Origin: an uncultured Roseburia sp.
GTDB lineage: Bacteria; Bacillota_A; Clostridia; Lachnospirales; Lachnospiraceae
Length of the DNA: 8,385 nucleotides
Assembly (NCBI GenBank): GCA_900753715.1
Contig: CAAEAE010000080.1
Span: forward strand, 1-8,385
Direction of reading: 5' to 3'
In this document: positions 7,380-8,385 of the stretch, piece after piece
How positions within the stretch are numbered: position 1 is the first letter of the stretch
Layout: every line of letters starts with the position of its first letter
Notes under the pieces: model-generated
The model's input: the letters and a program-made list of their open reading frames with translations, nothing else
Database searches by the model: none
What the model was told of the DNA's origin: nothing
Program-made: the position numbers and the translations under genes

Positions 7380-7685
7380 GTGGCAAAAACGAAAGAAACA
7401 ACGGTATGTGATCAGCCGTCCATGTTGGGAATCACAATTATGCTTGCGGATATGATGCAGCAGCTTCAGAATGCAAAGGAGATGGCAGAGCAGGCACAGG
7501 AAAAAATTGCAGATTCCTATGAGGGAGAGGCAAAAGAGGAAATGGAATTGTTTTTTGGAAGTCTTCCGATGCATATAGAAAGACTGACATTGTTCTACGG
7601 TAAAATGGCAGAATATGTATGGACAACTGCGGAATCTTTTATGAAGAATGATAGGATGATGTGCGAAAATATGGAAGGAAAATAA
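7380..7685 (+). CDS. WXG100-like protein with Y-E-G in place of W-x-G
   Basis: The 101-residue product is a helical hairpin. Helix 1 spans about 14-45 (MLGITIMLADMMQQL, then Ala/Glu/Gln rich), the turn is S46-Y47-E48-G49, and helix 2 spans about 50-90. The Y-E-G at the turn replaces the Trp of the WXG motif, a substitution met in small partners of LXG-type and other T7SS toxins. It begins with GTG immediately after the preceding stop and is followed after 1 base by the toxin gene, which has its own GTG start. This position directly before the toxin fits a dedicated partner that packs against the toxin N-terminus for targeting to EssC (inference from known LXG-partner pairs). Length and composition are normal for the family. 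Confidence 0.85.
   Translation: MAKTKETTVCDQPSMLGITIMLADMMQQLQNAKEMAEQAQEKIADSYEGEAKEEMELFFGSLPMHIERLTLFYGKMAEYVWTTAESFMKNDRMMCENMEGK
7673..7679 (+). promoter_or_regulatory. Ribosome binding site selecting a GTG start at 7687
   Basis: GGAAGGA ends 7 bases before GTG at 7687. The ATG at 7685 stops after 6 codons, and the in-frame ATGs at 7702 and 7705 have only a weak GAAGAAG before them. The GTG is therefore the best start of the effector gene. Confidence 0.75.
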
Positions 7686-7686
7686 T

Positions 7687-8385
7687 GTGGAAACGAAGAA
7701 GATGATGCTGATCTTTGCAGATCGGGGAATTCAGTCGGGGTGGAGTGCTGATTCCATACAAAGTACTTTGGAAGGGATTGAAGAGAAATTTGAGAAGTGT
7801 AATGATAAGCTGGCGAGTGTTTCCGTGGGACCATGTAGTTATCAATTTCAGGCAGACAAGATTGAAAAGATGACACAGGATCTTCAGATTCTACAGAGGT
7901 ATGCCGGTTCCGCACCGGATTATGTATGGGATACGTTGGATAACCCATTGTATGTGGACTTTAAAAATAATGCAACAGAGAGCTTAAGCCAGATTATACT
8001 GGATGATTTCTATACAGATAATACGATAGGAATGGAAGAGCATTTTGCAGTATCGCAAAAAGGTGCTGTATATAGTCAGAAGAGAGTAAAAGAAACATTA
8101 ACATTTTCGGATTTTCTGGGTCTTCCCGCAGTAGAACATGAAGACAGTATGGTTACACTTGAAAATGTGGAAACAGTAAATGAATTTGCTTCCCTGTTCC
8201 GCAAGGATTATGATAAAATGAAAGAAGCGGATATTGAGACATGCATCCGCAACTACTTAACGTCGGGAGAATTCAATCATGAGGCATATCATCCGGCACT
8301 GGATTTCCTGTCCGGGTTATTGGATATAACAATCGTGAAGCCTGTGATCGAATTTTTTACAGGAACAGATCTGATTACCGGAGAA
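7687..8385 (+). CDS. T7SS toxin effector with pre-toxin TG motif, 3' end outside the window
   Basis: The frame is open from GTG at 7687 to the window edge, giving 233 residues without a stop. The N-terminal part (about 20-105) is helical and could act as the T7SS targeting region; it contains L28-E29-G30 but I cannot call it a true LXG domain. A middle part follows (about 106-200, with SDFLGLPAVEHED). At about 204-233 the sequence LDFLSGLLDI, then VIEFFTGTDLITGE, matches the pre-toxin TG (PT-TG) signature, in which a hydrophobic stretch runs into G-x-D-x-x-TGE. In polymorphic toxins this linker comes just before the toxic domain. The enzymatic class cannot be read here because the window ends at TGE. 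It follows a WXG100-like gene by 1 base, as expected for a toxin and its partner. No signal peptide is present, consistent with export by the Ess machinery. Confidence 0.85.
   Translation, partial: METKKMMLIFADRGIQSGWSADSIQSTLEGIEEKFEKCNDKLASVSVGPCSYQFQADKIEKMTQDLQILQRYAGSAPDYVWDTLDNPLYVDFKNNATESLSQIILDDFYTDNTIGMEEHFAVSQKGAVYSQKRVKETLTFSDFLGLPAVEHEDSMVTLENVETVNEFASLFRKDYDKMKEADIETCIRNYLTSGEFNHEAYHPALDFLSGLLDITIVKPVIEFFTGTDLITGE

Overview
This window is a piece of a type VII secretion locus of the Bacillota kind (T7SSb, Ess/Yuk family). The base composition looks moderately AT-rich (roughly 40% G+C by eye), the ribosome binding sites are strong GGAGG types, and the EssC sequence is of the Bacillota type. 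Together these suggest a Clostridia member, most likely a gut Lachnospiraceae relative; the family-level guess is inference. All genes are on the + strand, tightly packed, with no convincing terminator and no gap over about 45 bases, so the window reads as one transcription unit that enters and leaves it.

Layout: (1) 1-740, the 3' part of an acidic protein built of about 100-residue tandem repeats, function unknown. (2) 772-1896, essB, the membrane pseudokinase-like core subunit. (3) 1920-6052, essC, the FHA/FtsK-SpoIIIE motor ATPase, present as two overlapping reading frames. The first holds the FHA, transmembrane and D0 regions; the second holds ATPase domains D1-D3 in the -1 frame. They can be joined by one -1 shift at an A-AAG tetramer at 3422-3425. 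(4) 6096-7685, four small genes: a 118-aa helical protein, a WXG100-like protein with a true W-N-G turn, a 207-aa protein I do not firmly recognise (possible adaptor), and a WXG100-like protein with Y-E-G in place of W-x-G. (5) 7687 to the window end, the start of a large effector with a GTG start. It runs into a pre-toxin TG motif exactly at the right edge, so the toxin domain and probably an immunity gene lie beyond the window.

How they fit together: EssB and EssC form the membrane channel and motor. The small helical WXG100-like proteins and the 207-aa protein sit directly before the toxin in the usual place of co-secreted partners or targeting chaperones, and the toxin is the likely cargo. 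Other T7SSb core genes (esaA, essA, esaB, a stand-alone esxA) are not seen here and may lie outside. The points most worth a second look are the split essC, its shortened FHA region and degenerate ATPase sites, the unassigned 207-aa protein, and the toxin with its accessory set.
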